Shown piece after piece: positions 17,201 to 24,835 of a stretch of DNA of 64,000 nt. The stretch is taken from assembly GCF_019634845.1 (NCBI RefSeq), contig NZ_JAHCAQ010000005.1, positions 62,001 through 126,000 on the forward strand, in the 5' to 3' direction. A program made the translations under genes and the position numbers. The DNA comes from Dokdonella sp. GTDB lineage: Bacteria; Pseudomonadota; Gammaproteobacteria; Xanthomonadales; Rhodanobacteraceae. Numbering within the stretch: position 1 is the first letter of the stretch; the number at the start of each line of letters is the position of its first letter. Below the pieces are notes generated by a model. That model saw nothing but the letters and a program-made list of their open reading frames with translations, did not search any database and had not been told where the DNA came from.

Positions 17201-17312
17201 GCGCCGACACCGCCGCGGGCACCGACAGCGGTATCGATGCCGGTGCCGGTGCCGACAACGCGGCCGCGGCTGACAGCAGCAGCGGCAACAGCAGGACATG
17301 GCGCATGAACAT
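16557..17312 (-). CDS. Secreted protein of unknown function, tandem paralog 2
   Basis: A 251-residue paralog of the preceding gene. A signal peptide (about 1-23) leads to PWYNGVFIGIGTD. The same cysteine pattern is kept (IACLS, GNPCAGS, AFCFAV, YGCPQ, DVCTV, terminal Cys), as are the Gly/Trp-rich block and the DVIFRDSME motif close to the C-terminus. No catalytic motif is evident, and no membrane anchor other than the signal peptide. ATG 17312 was chosen over ATG 17306 because a GGAG sequence lies at correct distance from it. A possible minus-strand promoter precedes it: TATAAG at 17342-17337 with TTGCGG at 17367-17362 (19-bp spacer). The pair separates polA from the DUF2782 gene. Confidence 0.8.
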   Translation of the reverse strand: MFMRHVLLLPLLLSAAAALSAPAPASIPLSVPAAVSAPELVLPWYNGVFIGIGTDIACLSDPPIVETRVSGYTGYSLLPPNYTPAVGEVFYTHLVLAHPGNPCAGSAVGIELLLPAGVQPATSNANPAFCFAVLGTSNTLINLDNDPNYGCPQTFPQGLEGLAVRALRGGIGGGAWGMHRGFWLELLIPLRSTVPQAGNNLIRWRVNPDIGVVGYPQVPLLVNNDVIFRDSMEGHVLMLDVCTVTPTPNGC

Positions 17313-17435
17313 GGGCGGTCTCCGCAGGATCACAGCCTTATACGCGATATCCACCGCCGACCCGCAATCGCCGCGCACGGCTGCATCGCGCCATGCGCTC
17401 TCTGCTAGGCTGTCGACATTGCTCGAGGATCCACG

Positions 17436-17930
17436 ATGAACCGCCCGACCCTGCTCATCACCGGCCTGTCGTTTGCCCTTGCCAGCGGCGCGCTGCTGGC
17501 GGCCCCGCCCGCGGCCCGCCCGCAACCGGCCGAGGTTCCGCCGCCGCCCGGCCTGAACGACCCGACCGCGGCGCCTGCCAGCACGCAGGCCGCGCCCGCC
17601 GCCGCAGCCGCGGCCACCGCGGCCAGCCAAGCCGACGACCCGCTCGCTGCAGTACCCAAGCCCGATGCGCGCCTCGTGCGCGACAAGGCCTCGCGCGACG
17701 CCGCCGCCACCCAGCAGCGCATGGCGGGCAGCCAGGTCACGCGACGCCAGCAGGGCAGTGACACGGTGGAGGAATACCGCCAGAACGGCCGCATCTGGAT
17801 GATCCGCATCGTGCCGATCAACGGCCCGATCCAGACCTTCGTCACCAACGACGGCAGCGGCCGCCTCGTGCGCGATCCGAAGGAAGGCCCGGTATCGCCG
17901 GTCTACTACTCGCTTTACGACTGGAAGTAG
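17436..17930 (+). CDS. DUF2782 family exported protein
   Basis: A 164-residue protein with a signal peptide (about 1-22), an Ala/Pro-rich low-complexity stretch (about 23-75), and a conserved C-terminal domain (about 90-164). The C-terminal part contains EEYRQNGRIWMIRIVP and ends PVYYSLYDWK, as in DUF2782. Function is unknown. The family is typical of gammaproteobacteria and often lies beside polA, which fits here apart from the two intervening genes. It is transcribed divergently from the tandem secreted paralogs and convergently to the FAD dehydrogenase. Confidence 0.85.
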   Translation: MNRPTLLITGLSFALASGALLAAPPAARPQPAEVPPPPGLNDPTAAPASTQAAPAAAAAATAASQADDPLAAVPKPDARLVRDKASRDAAATQQRMAGSQVTRRQQGSDTVEEYRQNGRIWMIRIVPINGPIQTFVTNDGSGRLVRDPKEGPVSPVYYSLYDWK

Positions 17931-17995
17931 CGCGCGGCTGATCGCCGTTGCGCCGGACCGGTGCGCACGGCAACCGTGATCGCGCGCAACGGCAG

Positions 17996-19237
17996 TCAGC
18001 CGAAGCGCGCCAACCCGAACGGTGCCAGCTCGGTCCGTGGACCGCCTTGCATGCATGCGCGCGCGATGCGCTCGCCGGTGGTCGCCGCCAGCGTGAGACC
18101 CAGATGCTGGTGGCCGAAGGCGTAGGCGAGGTTGTCGTAGGCGTCGGCCACGCCCAGCGCGGGCAGGTAGTCGGGCAAGGTCGGGCGCGCGCCGAACCAG
18201 GCACTGGGCTCGCCGCGCACGGGCAGGCCCAGTTGCGCCGCGTGCCGGGCCAGGCGCGCCCACTTGCGCGGATCGGGCGCGGCGTCCGGCACGGCGTATT
18301 CGACATGGCCGGCCAGGCGCAGCCCCGAGCTGAAACGCGTCAGGATCACCGAGCGATCCTCGAACACCACCGGCGGCAGCGCGGGCCAGTCATGGCGGGC
18401 CCACTGCAGGTGATAGCCACGTTCGGCGATCAGCGGCGCGGGCAGGCCCAGGCCCGCGAGCAGGCCGCGTGAGTGCAGACCTGCACAGACGAGGATGACA
18501 TCGGCATCGCGGCGCACGCCGCCGGCATCGAGCGCCTGCACGCGCACGCCGCTGGCCTGCAGCGCCTGCACGCGGCTGCGCACGATCGTGCCGCCACCAC
18601 GCACCAGGGCCAGTTCGAGGCGCCGTGCCAGCGTCGGCAGGTCGGCGATCTGCGCGGTGTGCTCGAAGCCGAGCGCGCCGGCCAACGGGACGCCAAGCTC
18701 GGCCTGCAGCGCCTCGCGCTGCGCTGCCGGCAGCGGCGCGCAGCGCGCCGTGCCCAGATCGGCGCCTTGCCAGGCCGCGCTGCCGCGGGCGGCGCTGCGC
18801 GCCGACTCCCAGCACAACCAGTGGCCATGCTCGAGCAGCAGGTCGCTGGCATCGATCGCCGCGGCCAGGCGCCGCCAGGCCGGCAACGCATCGGCGAGCA
18901 GGCCGGCGAGCGCGACCCGCCCGGCGGCCGCCCGCGCCGGCATGCAGGCCCGCAGGTAGCGCCGCAGCCACGCCCGATGCCGCCAGGGCTGGCGCAGATC
19001 GAGCGGCCCGCCAAAGCGATGCCAGCGGCGCAGCGCGCTGCGCAGCGTGGCCAGCGTCGCCAGCGGCTCGACCTGCTCGGTGGCGATGTGGCCGGCATTG
19101 CCCCACGACGGCGGCGCGGTCGGTTCGTCGGGCGCAACGAGGGTCACGCGCCAGCCGGCACGCTGCAGCGCGAGCGCGCCGGCGTAGCCGATGACGCCGC
19201 CACCGATGACCAGGGCTGTTGCGGACGGGGTCGACAT
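17996..19237 (-). CDS. FAD-dependent D-amino acid dehydrogenase, probably cis-4-hydroxy-D-proline dehydrogenase
   Basis: A 413-residue DadA/GlyOx-type flavoenzyme. The N-terminus has the dinucleotide-binding motif [19 protein letters not shown] and an acidic residue after strand two. The C-terminal FAD contact is visible in [15 protein letters not shown] and [12 protein letters not shown]. Alone it could oxidise many D-amino acids. Its place beside a 4-hydroxyproline epimerase, a DHDPS-family deaminase and a semialdehyde dehydrogenase makes cis-4-hydroxy-D-proline the likely substrate, giving 1-pyrroline-4-hydroxy-2-carboxylate and passing electrons to the respiratory chain. It is on the minus strand, 108 bp downstream of the AraC-type regulator, so the two may share a transcript. 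Confidence 0.85.
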   Translation of the reverse strand: MSTPSATALVIGGGVIGYAGALALQRAGWRVTLVAPDEPTAPPSWGNAGHIATEQVEPLATLATLRSALRRWHRFGGPLDLRQPWRHRAWLRRYLRACMPARAAAGRVALAGLLADALPAWRRLAAAIDASDLLLEHGHWLCWESARSAARGSAAWQGADLGTARCAPLPAAQREALQAELGVPLAGALGFEHTAQIADLPTLARRLELALVRGGGTIVRSRVQALQASGVRVQALDAGGVRRDADVILVCAGLHSRGLLAGLGLPAPLIAERGYHLQWARHDWPALPPVVFEDRSVILTRFSSGLRLAGHVEYAVPDAAPDPRKWARLARHAAQLGLPVRGEPSAWFGARPTLPDYLPALGVADAYDNLAYAFGHQHLGLTLAATTGERIARACMQGGPRTELAPFGLARFG

Positions 19238-19345
19238 GCCGCGTGGATCGGAGCCGGAAGGACGCCCATGCTAGGTCCGCGCCGCTGCGCTGGCTATGCA
19301 AAACTCCGCACGAGATTCGGCGATTCGCGCCGGGTCCGCCGCGGC

Positions 19346-20068
19346 CTACGCCCAGTCGCCGCCGACGAGGCTGCGGTAGTCGCGCGGCGTGGTGCCGACC
19401 GCCGCCTTGAACTGGCGGCTGAATGCGCTCTGGTCGCTGAAGCCGCAGGCCTGACCGATCGAGGCAATGCTGCGCTCGCCGCGCAGCAGGGTCGTCGCCG
19501 CCTCGATGCGCAGACGCATGAGCCACTGTTGCGGACTGAGGTGGAACACGCGCTGGAACTGGCGTTCGAGCTGCGACAGCGACAGCCCGGCCAGCGTCGC
19601 CAGCGTCTGCATGCGCACACGCTCGCCATAGTGGCGCTCCATGTGGTCGAGCACGCGGCGCAGGCGCGCGTAGCCCGGATGGCGGCCATCGGGCTGCTGC
19701 AGGTCGCGCGAGATGCCGATCAGGCCGACGATGGCCGAACCTTCCCGCAGCGGCATCTTGCAGGTCAGGCACCAGCCCGAGGCGCGGTTGGCGAACAGAT
19801 GCAGTTCGAGCTGGTTGTCGATGCTGGCGCCGGCCAGCACCCGGCGGTCCTGCGCCAGATACGACTCACCCAGTCGTGGCGGGAACAGCTCGGCCGTGGT
19901 GCGGCCGATGACGTATTCGCGCCTGGCGCGGCCGAGCCGGCGCAGCAGGGTCTGGTTGGCATGCGTGTAGCGGCCGGCGCGGTCCTTGATGAAGAACACC
20001 GTGTCGGGCAGGCCGTCCATGAGCTGCTGCAACTGTTCGGGCGGAATCGGCGGAATCGGACTGGCCAT
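19346..20068 (-). CDS. PAS-AraC transcriptional regulator of the hydroxyproline cluster
   Basis: A 240-residue regulator. An N-terminal PAS domain (about 10-115: [34 protein letters not shown], ending [10 protein letters not shown]) is fused to an AraC/XylS double helix-turn-helix (about 135-235: [35 protein letters not shown]). Most AraC proteins sense sugars or amino acids with a cupin domain, so PAS as the sensor is less common. By position it should control the divergent epimerase-deaminase-dehydrogenase genes and perhaps itself and the FAD dehydrogenase. The shared control region (20069-20146) holds a spaced inverted repeat. Ligand unknown. Confidence 0.88.
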   Translation of the reverse strand: MASPIPPIPPEQLQQLMDGLPDTVFFIKDRAGRYTHANQTLLRRLGRARREYVIGRTTAELFPPRLGESYLAQDRRVLAGASIDNQLELHLFANRASGWCLTCKMPLREGSAIVGLIGISRDLQQPDGRHPGYARLRRVLDHMERHYGERVRMQTLATLAGLSLSQLERQFQRVFHLSPQQWLMRLRIEAATTLLRGERSIASIGQACGFSDQSAFSRQFKAAVGTTPRDYRSLVGGDWA

Positions 20069-20078
20069 GGCAATTGTG

Positions 20079-20109
20079 CTGATTTCGGCATGCGCGCAGC
20101 GCGAATCAG
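20079..20109. promoter_or_regulatory. Candidate operator in the divergent hydroxyproline control region
   Basis: The 78-bp gap between the regulator and the epimerase holds an inverted repeat, CTGATT (20079-20084) and AATCAG (20104-20109), separated by 19 bp and centred near the middle. Such spacing would put half-sites on the same DNA face for a two-site AraC protein. No experimental support; the motif is short. Confidence 0.35.
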
Positions 20110-20146
20110 GCTAGACGATGCCACGCCAGTGGGCGATCCTGCCAGC

Positions 20147-21091
20147 ATGATCGAAATCGATTACATCGACAGTCACAGCGGCGGCGAACCCACGCGCGTG
20201 GTGCTGTCGCCGCTGCCAGGCATGGCGCCGGGCACGCTGCAGCAGCGTCGCGCGGCGCTGCTGCGCGACCACGACCGCTGGCGCAGCATGATCGCCTGCG
20301 AGCCGCGCGGCTCGGACACGATGGTCGGCGCCCTGTTGCTGCCGCCCGAGCAGCCCGACTCGGTCGCTGCGGTGATCTTCTTCAACAATGTCGGCACGCT
20401 GGGCATGTGCGGCCACGGCACGATCGGCCTCGTGCGCACGCTGGCCCACCTCGGTCGCATCGGGCCCGGTCGCCATGCGATCGACACGCCGGTCGGCACC
20501 GTCAGCGCGCAGTTGCACGCGGATGGGCGCGTCAGCATCGACAACGTCGCCAGCCATCGCAGCCAGCGCCAGGTCGCGGTCGAGGTGCCGGGCCACGGCA
20601 CGGTGCGCGGCGATGTGGCCTGGGGCGGCAACTGGTTCTTCATCAGCAGCGACACGCCGCTGCCGCTGCGGCTCACGCACTGGCGCGAGCTCACCCGCTA
20701 CACCGCTGCGATCCGCGACGCGCTCGCCAGCGCCGGCATCCGCGGCGACGCCGGCGCCGAGATCGACCACATCGAGCTCAATGCGGCGCCGCTCGATGCG
20801 GCCAACGATGCGCGCAACTTCGTGCTGTGCCCGGGCCTGGCCTATGACCGCTCGCCCTGCGGCACCGGCCTGTCGGCCAAGCTCGCCTGCCTTGCCGCCG
20901 ACGGCGCGCTCGCCGCGGGCCAGGTGCTGCGCATGGAGAGCGTGATCGGCAGCGTGTTCGAGGGCAGCTTCACGCCCGGTGACGCTGGCCGCGTGCTGCC
21001 GCGGATCACCGGTCGCGCCCACCTGTCGGCGCAGGGCCGGCTGCTGGTCGAGGCCGATGATCCGTTTGCATGGGGCATCGCCGCCCCATGA
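20147..21091 (+). CDS. 4-hydroxyproline 2-epimerase (proline racemase family)
   Basis: A 314-residue proline racemase-fold enzyme. Both catalytic cysteines are present: C88 in MCGHG and C238 in SPCGTGLSA. Two cysteines mean a racemase or epimerase rather than the Cys-to-Thr/Ser trans-3-hydroxyproline dehydratase subgroup. The family opening [13 protein letters not shown] is intact. It should interconvert trans-4-hydroxy-L-proline and cis-4-hydroxy-D-proline, the first step of hydroxyproline use; proline racemase activity cannot be excluded from sequence alone, but the neighbours favour hydroxyproline. ATG 20147 was chosen at the family N-terminus; a longer upstream reading frame is antisense to the regulator. 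It is first of three genes in one direction (34- and 7-bp gaps). Confidence 0.92.
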   Translation: MIEIDYIDSHSGGEPTRVVLSPLPGMAPGTLQQRRAALLRDHDRWRSMIACEPRGSDTMVGALLLPPEQPDSVAAVIFFNNVGTLGMCGHGTIGLVRTLAHLGRIGPGRHAIDTPVGTVSAQLHADGRVSIDNVASHRSQRQVAVEVPGHGTVRGDVAWGGNWFFISSDTPLPLRLTHWRELTRYTAAIRDALASAGIRGDAGAEIDHIELNAAPLDAANDARNFVLCPGLAYDRSPCGTGLSAKLACLAADGALAAGQVLRMESVIGSVFEGSFTPGDAGRVLPRITGRAHLSAQGRLLVEADDPFAWGIAAP

Positions 21092-21125
21092 ACCGGTCAC
21101 CATTTCCTTCCATGACGAGCATGCA

Positions 21126-22034
21126 ATGATGCACGAGACCTGCTTGTGGCACGGCGTGGTGCCGGCCATCACCACGCCATTCGACGCCGCCGGCGGCGTC
21201 GATCATGAATTCCTCGCCCGCCACGCCAACTGGCTCGTCGAGGCGGGCTGCACCGGCATCGTGCCGCTGGGTTCGCTCGGCGAGGGCGCCACGCTCGCGT
21301 TCGACGAGAAGCTCGCGATCGTGCGCACGCTGGTCGCCACGCTCGGCACGCGCGCGCCCGTGATCGCCGGCATCGCCGCACTGTCGACCGCCGAAGCGGT
21401 GCGCCTCGCGCGCGAATGCGAGCGGCTCGGCGCGCGTGGCCTCATGGTGCTGCCACCCTATGTCTACTCGTCGGACTGGCGCGAGATGGGCGCGCACCTG
21501 CGGGCCGTGATCGCGGCGACCGCACTGCCGGTGTTGCTGTACAACAACCCGCTCGCCTACCGCACCGACTTCACGCCCGAGCAGGTGGCGGAACTGGCCA
21601 GCGAGTTCCCGCAGGTGGCGGCGATCAAGGAATCCTCGGGCGACCTCCGCCGCCTGGCGGCACTGCGCGCGCTGATCGGCGATCGGCTGCAGCTCATGGT
21701 CGGCATCGACGATGCGTTGGTCGAGGGCGTGGCGATGGGCGCCTGCGGCTGGATCGCCGGTGTCGTCAACGCATTCCCGACCGAATCGGTGCGCCTGTTC
21801 GAGCTGGCTCGCACGGGCGGCAGCGCGGCGGCGATGGATCTGTATGCCTGGCTGCTGCCGCTGCTGCGCATGGATACGGTGCCCAAGTTCGTGCAGCTCA
21901 TCAAACTCATGCAGGAGCGTGTTGGCCAGGGCAGCGCGCGCGTGCGGGCGCCGCGGCTGGAGCTCGATGCGGCCGAACGCGCCGCCGCGCTGCGCGTGAT
22001 CGACGCTGCCATCGCCACGCGGCCGCCGCGGTGA
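21126..22034 (+). CDS. DHDPS/NAL-family lyase, probably 1-pyrroline-4-hydroxy-2-carboxylate deaminase
   Basis: A 302-residue TIM-barrel protein of the dihydrodipicolinate synthase/N-acetylneuraminate lyase superfamily. The GSLGEGATL phosphate/carboxylate loop, the tyrosine of YNNPLAYRTD and the Schiff-base lysine of AIKESSGD are all visible. In hydroxyproline clusters this family deaminates 1-pyrroline-4-hydroxy-2-carboxylate to 2-oxoglutarate semialdehyde, which fits its place between epimerase and aldehyde dehydrogenase. Two adjacent ATG codons (21126 and 21129) could start it. True dihydrodipicolinate synthase (lysine pathway) is unlikely given the context. Confidence 0.88.
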   Translation: MMHETCLWHGVVPAITTPFDAAGGVDHEFLARHANWLVEAGCTGIVPLGSLGEGATLAFDEKLAIVRTLVATLGTRAPVIAGIAALSTAEAVRLARECERLGARGLMVLPPYVYSSDWREMGAHLRAVIAATALPVLLYNNPLAYRTDFTPEQVAELASEFPQVAAIKESSGDLRRLAALRALIGDRLQLMVGIDDALVEGVAMGACGWIAGVVNAFPTESVRLFELARTGGSAAAMDLYAWLLPLLRMDTVPKFVQLIKLMQERVGQGSARVRAPRLELDAAERAAALRVIDAAIATRPPR

Positions 22035-22041
22035 GCCGGCG

Positions 22042-23640
22042 ATGAGCAGCTTCCCGTCGAGCACGCTGCAACCGATCCTGTGCGCCGGCCAGTGGCGTGC
22101 CGCGACCGACGCCACGCGCGGTTTTCGCGCCGCCGATCCGACCACCGCTGAGTCGATCGGCCCAGAGTTTCCGTACTCGGGCGCGGCCGACGTGGAGGCC
22201 ATGCTGGACGCGGCGACGCAGGCGGCCAGCGTGCTCGCCGCCTGTGAGCCGGCGCGCATCGCCGCGTTCCTCGATGCCTACGCGGCCGCGCTCGACGCCG
22301 CCCGCGACACGCTCGTCGCGAGCGCCCACGCCGAAACCGCCTTGCCCGCTGCGCCGCGCCTGGCCGAGGTCGAGCTGCCGCGCACGAGCGACCAACTGCG
22401 CCAAGCGGCACGGGCCGTGCGCGACTACAGCTGGACGCAGCCGGTGATCGACACCCGCAGCGGCCTGCGCGCGCACTTCGCACCGCTGCACAAGCCCGTG
22501 CTCGTGTTCGGACCCAACAATTTCCCGTTCGCATTCAACGCCGCCGCCGGCAGCGACTTCGCCAGCGCGATCGCGGCGCGCAATCCGGTCATCGCGGCGG
22601 CCCATCCGGCGCATCCGGGCACCAGTCGGCTGCTCGCCGAGCTCGCCCATCAGGCCGTGCTCGCCTGCGGCTTGCCGGCCGCGACGCTGCAACTGTTCTA
22701 CGCGCTCGATCCGGCACTGGGCCTGCGCCTGGCGGGCGACCGTCGCCTCGGCGCGATCGGCTTCACCGGCAGCCGCCAGGCCGGCATGGCGCTCAAGGCC
22801 GCCGCCGACCAGGCCGGAGTGCCGATCCATGCCGAAATGTCGAGCGTCAACCCGGTGTTCCTGCTGGCGGGCGCGCTGCGCGAGCGCGGCGCCGGCCTCG
22901 CCCAGGAATTCTTCGCATCGTGCACGCTCGGCAGCGGCCAGTTCTGCACCAGTCCCGGCCTCGTCATGGTGCCGGCCGACGCCGCCGGCGATGCCTTCGT
23001 CAGCGCCGCCGCGGCGCGCTTCGATGGCGCCGCCGCGATGCTGCTGCTGGCCGCCGGCGTCGAGCGGCACCTGACGGCGGCGGTGGCGGCGCTGCGCTCG
23101 GCCGGCGCCCGGCTCATCGCGGGACGTGCCCAGGCCGAAGCGCCCGGCTGGCGCTATGCACCGAGCCTGCTCGAAGTCGATGCCGCGCAGTTCCTGGCCC
23201 AGCCGGCGGCGCTGCAGCAGGAAGCATTCGGCCCCGTGGCGCTGCTCGTGCGCTACCACGACACCGAGCAGGCGGTGGCGATCGGCCACGCCTGCGAGGG
23301 CAGTCTCACGGGCAGCCTGTTCAGCGCCGCGGACGGCAGCGATGACGCCGACTGCGCGCGCGTCGCGGCCGCGCTGCGGCCGCGCGTGGGCCGGCTGTGC
23401 AACGACAAGTGGCCGACCGGCGTCGCCGTCAGTGCGGCCATGCAGCATGGCGGACCCTACCCGAGCACGAGCCACGCCGGCTTCAGCGCGGTCGGCATGC
23501 CCGGTGCGATCCGGCGTTTTGCGCAGTGGCAGTGCCATGACAACGTGCGCGAGGATCGCCTGCCGAGCGAACTGCGCGATGCCAATCCCGCCGCGCTGCA
23601 GCGCCTCGTCGACGGGCGCTGGACCGATCGCTCGCTGTAG
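22042..23640 (+). CDS. 2,5-dioxovalerate (alpha-ketoglutaric semialdehyde) dehydrogenase
   Basis: A 532-residue aldehyde dehydrogenase of the ketoglutaric semialdehyde type, longer than the 480-500 of generic ALDHs, as usual for this group. GPNNFPFAFN corresponds to the active-site asparagine region, FTGSRQAG to the nucleotide loop, the general-base Glu lies in HAEMSSVNP, and the catalytic Cys in GSGQFCTSPG. It oxidises 2-oxoglutarate semialdehyde to 2-oxoglutarate, feeding the TCA cycle and ending the hydroxyproline pathway. It starts 7 bp after the deaminase and converges with dusB 44 bp downstream. Confidence 0.92.
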   Translation: MSSFPSSTLQPILCAGQWRAATDATRGFRAADPTTAESIGPEFPYSGAADVEAMLDAATQAASVLAACEPARIAAFLDAYAAALDAARDTLVASAHAETALPAAPRLAEVELPRTSDQLRQAARAVRDYSWTQPVIDTRSGLRAHFAPLHKPVLVFGPNNFPFAFNAAAGSDFASAIAARNPVIAAAHPAHPGTSRLLAELAHQAVLACGLPAATLQLFYALDPALGLRLAGDRRLGAIGFTGSRQAGMALKAAADQAGVPIHAEMSSVNPVFLLAGALRERGAGLAQEFFASCTLGSGQFCTSPGLVMVPADAAGDAFVSAAAARFDGAAAMLLLAAGVERHLTAAVAALRSAGARLIAGRAQAEAPGWRYAPSLLEVDAAQFLAQPAALQQEAFGPVALLVRYHDTEQAVAIGHACEGSLTGSLFSAADGSDDADCARVAAALRPRVGRLCNDKWPTGVAVSAAMQHGGPYPSTSHAGFSAVGMPGAIRRFAQWQCHDNVREDRLPSELRDANPAALQRLVDGRWTDRSL

Positions 23641-23684
23641 GCGCGGGCGCGCCGCCGCCCACCCGCGCAGCGGAGGCCGGGGCC

Positions 23685-24725
23685 TCAGGCCGCGGCGGCA
23701 ATCGGCGCGGCTGCCTCGGCCAGGGCCGCGAAGTAGTCGCGCGTCAGCCGCAACTGCGCCTGCGCATCGTCGACGCCATTGATCAGCGCGCGGAAGGCGG
23801 CATGCGGCGAGCGGTTGGGGTGGCCATCTCCGGCGGCGTCGGACCCAGCCTGCTCGACCTGCCGCAGATACCAGCCCAGATGCTTGCGCGCGATGCGCAC
23901 GCCCTGCCCTTCGCCATGGAAGGCATGCAGTTCGGCCAGGTGTTCGAGCAGGATCGCCGCGATCTCGGCCGGCGTGGGCGGTGCCAGCCGTTCGCCGCTG
24001 GCGAGGAAGTGGGCGATTTCGCGGAAGATCCACGGCCGACCCTGCGCCGCGCGACCGATCATGAGCGCATCGGCGCCGGTGGCGGCGAGCACGTCACGGG
24101 CCTTGTGCGGCGAGTCGATGTCGCCATTGGCCAGCACCGGGATCGTCACCGCCGCCTTGATCGCCGCGATCGTGGCGTACTCGGCCTGGCCGTTGTAGAG
24201 GTCGGCGCGCGTGCGCCCATGCACGGCCAACGCGGCGATGCCGGCGTCCTGCGCGATGCGCGCGATCGTCACGCCGTTGCGGTGCGCGTGGTCCCAGCCG
24301 GTGCGGATCTTGAGCGTGACCGGCACCTCGACCGCGCGCACCACGGCAGCGAGGATGCGCGCAACCAGCGCCTCGTCCTGCAGCAGCGCGCTGCCTGACC
24401 AGACGTTGCAGACCTTCTTGGCCGGACAGCCCATGTTGATGTCGATGAGCTGCGCGCCCTGGTCGACGTTGTAGCGCGCCGCGTGCGCGAGCATGGCCGG
24501 ATCGTAGCCGGCGATCTGCACGCTGATCGGTGCGGGCTCGCCGATATGGTCCATGCGCTGACGCGACTTGCGCGTGGTCCACAGGCGCGGATCGCAATGC
24601 GTCATCTCCGACACGGCCAGGCCCGCGCCGAGCCGCTTGCAGAGCTGGCGGAACGGCTTGTCGGTGACCCCGGCCATCGGCGCAAGCGCCAGCGGCGGGT
24701 CGATGAGGTACGGACCGATGCGCAT
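23685..24725 (-). CDS. dusB: tRNA-dihydrouridine synthase B
   Basis: A 346-residue FMN-dependent Dus enzyme that reduces uridine to dihydrouridine in the tRNA D-loop. LALAPMAGVTDKPFRQLCKRLGA opens the TIM barrel region; the catalytic Cys is in INMGCPAKKV, and NGDIDSP and MIGRAAQGRPWIF mark FMN binding. The DusB rather than DusA/C type is indicated by the N-terminal MRIGPYLIDPPLALAPMAG pattern. ATG 24725 was chosen at this pattern; a longer in-frame extension is Arg/Ala-rich and unconserved in appearance. In enterics dusB is followed by fis; here the end of the gene converges with the semialdehyde dehydrogenase and no fis follows. Confidence 0.94.
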   Translation of the reverse strand: MRIGPYLIDPPLALAPMAGVTDKPFRQLCKRLGAGLAVSEMTHCDPRLWTTRKSRQRMDHIGEPAPISVQIAGYDPAMLAHAARYNVDQGAQLIDINMGCPAKKVCNVWSGSALLQDEALVARILAAVVRAVEVPVTLKIRTGWDHAHRNGVTIARIAQDAGIAALAVHGRTRADLYNGQAEYATIAAIKAAVTIPVLANGDIDSPHKARDVLAATGADALMIGRAAQGRPWIFREIAHFLASGERLAPPTPAEIAAILLEHLAELHAFHGEGQGVRIARKHLGWYLRQVEQAGSDAAGDGHPNRSPHAAFRALINGVDDAQAQLRLTRDYFAALAEAAAPIAAAA

Positions 24726-24835
24726 GGTGGCGCGATTGTAGCGGTGCGCGGGCGGCGCGACCGCGGGCAGCGCAGGGCGCCCGCTGGCCGCCCTGCACCG
24801 CGCGCCGCGCCGCATGCGCGGCGCGGCGACTGGCT

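Noticed and set aside
18473..20146. In-frame 558-codon upstream extension of the hydroxyproline epimerase
   Set aside because: It runs antisense to the FAD dehydrogenase and regulator genes and lacks any domain; the epimerase family starts at 20147.
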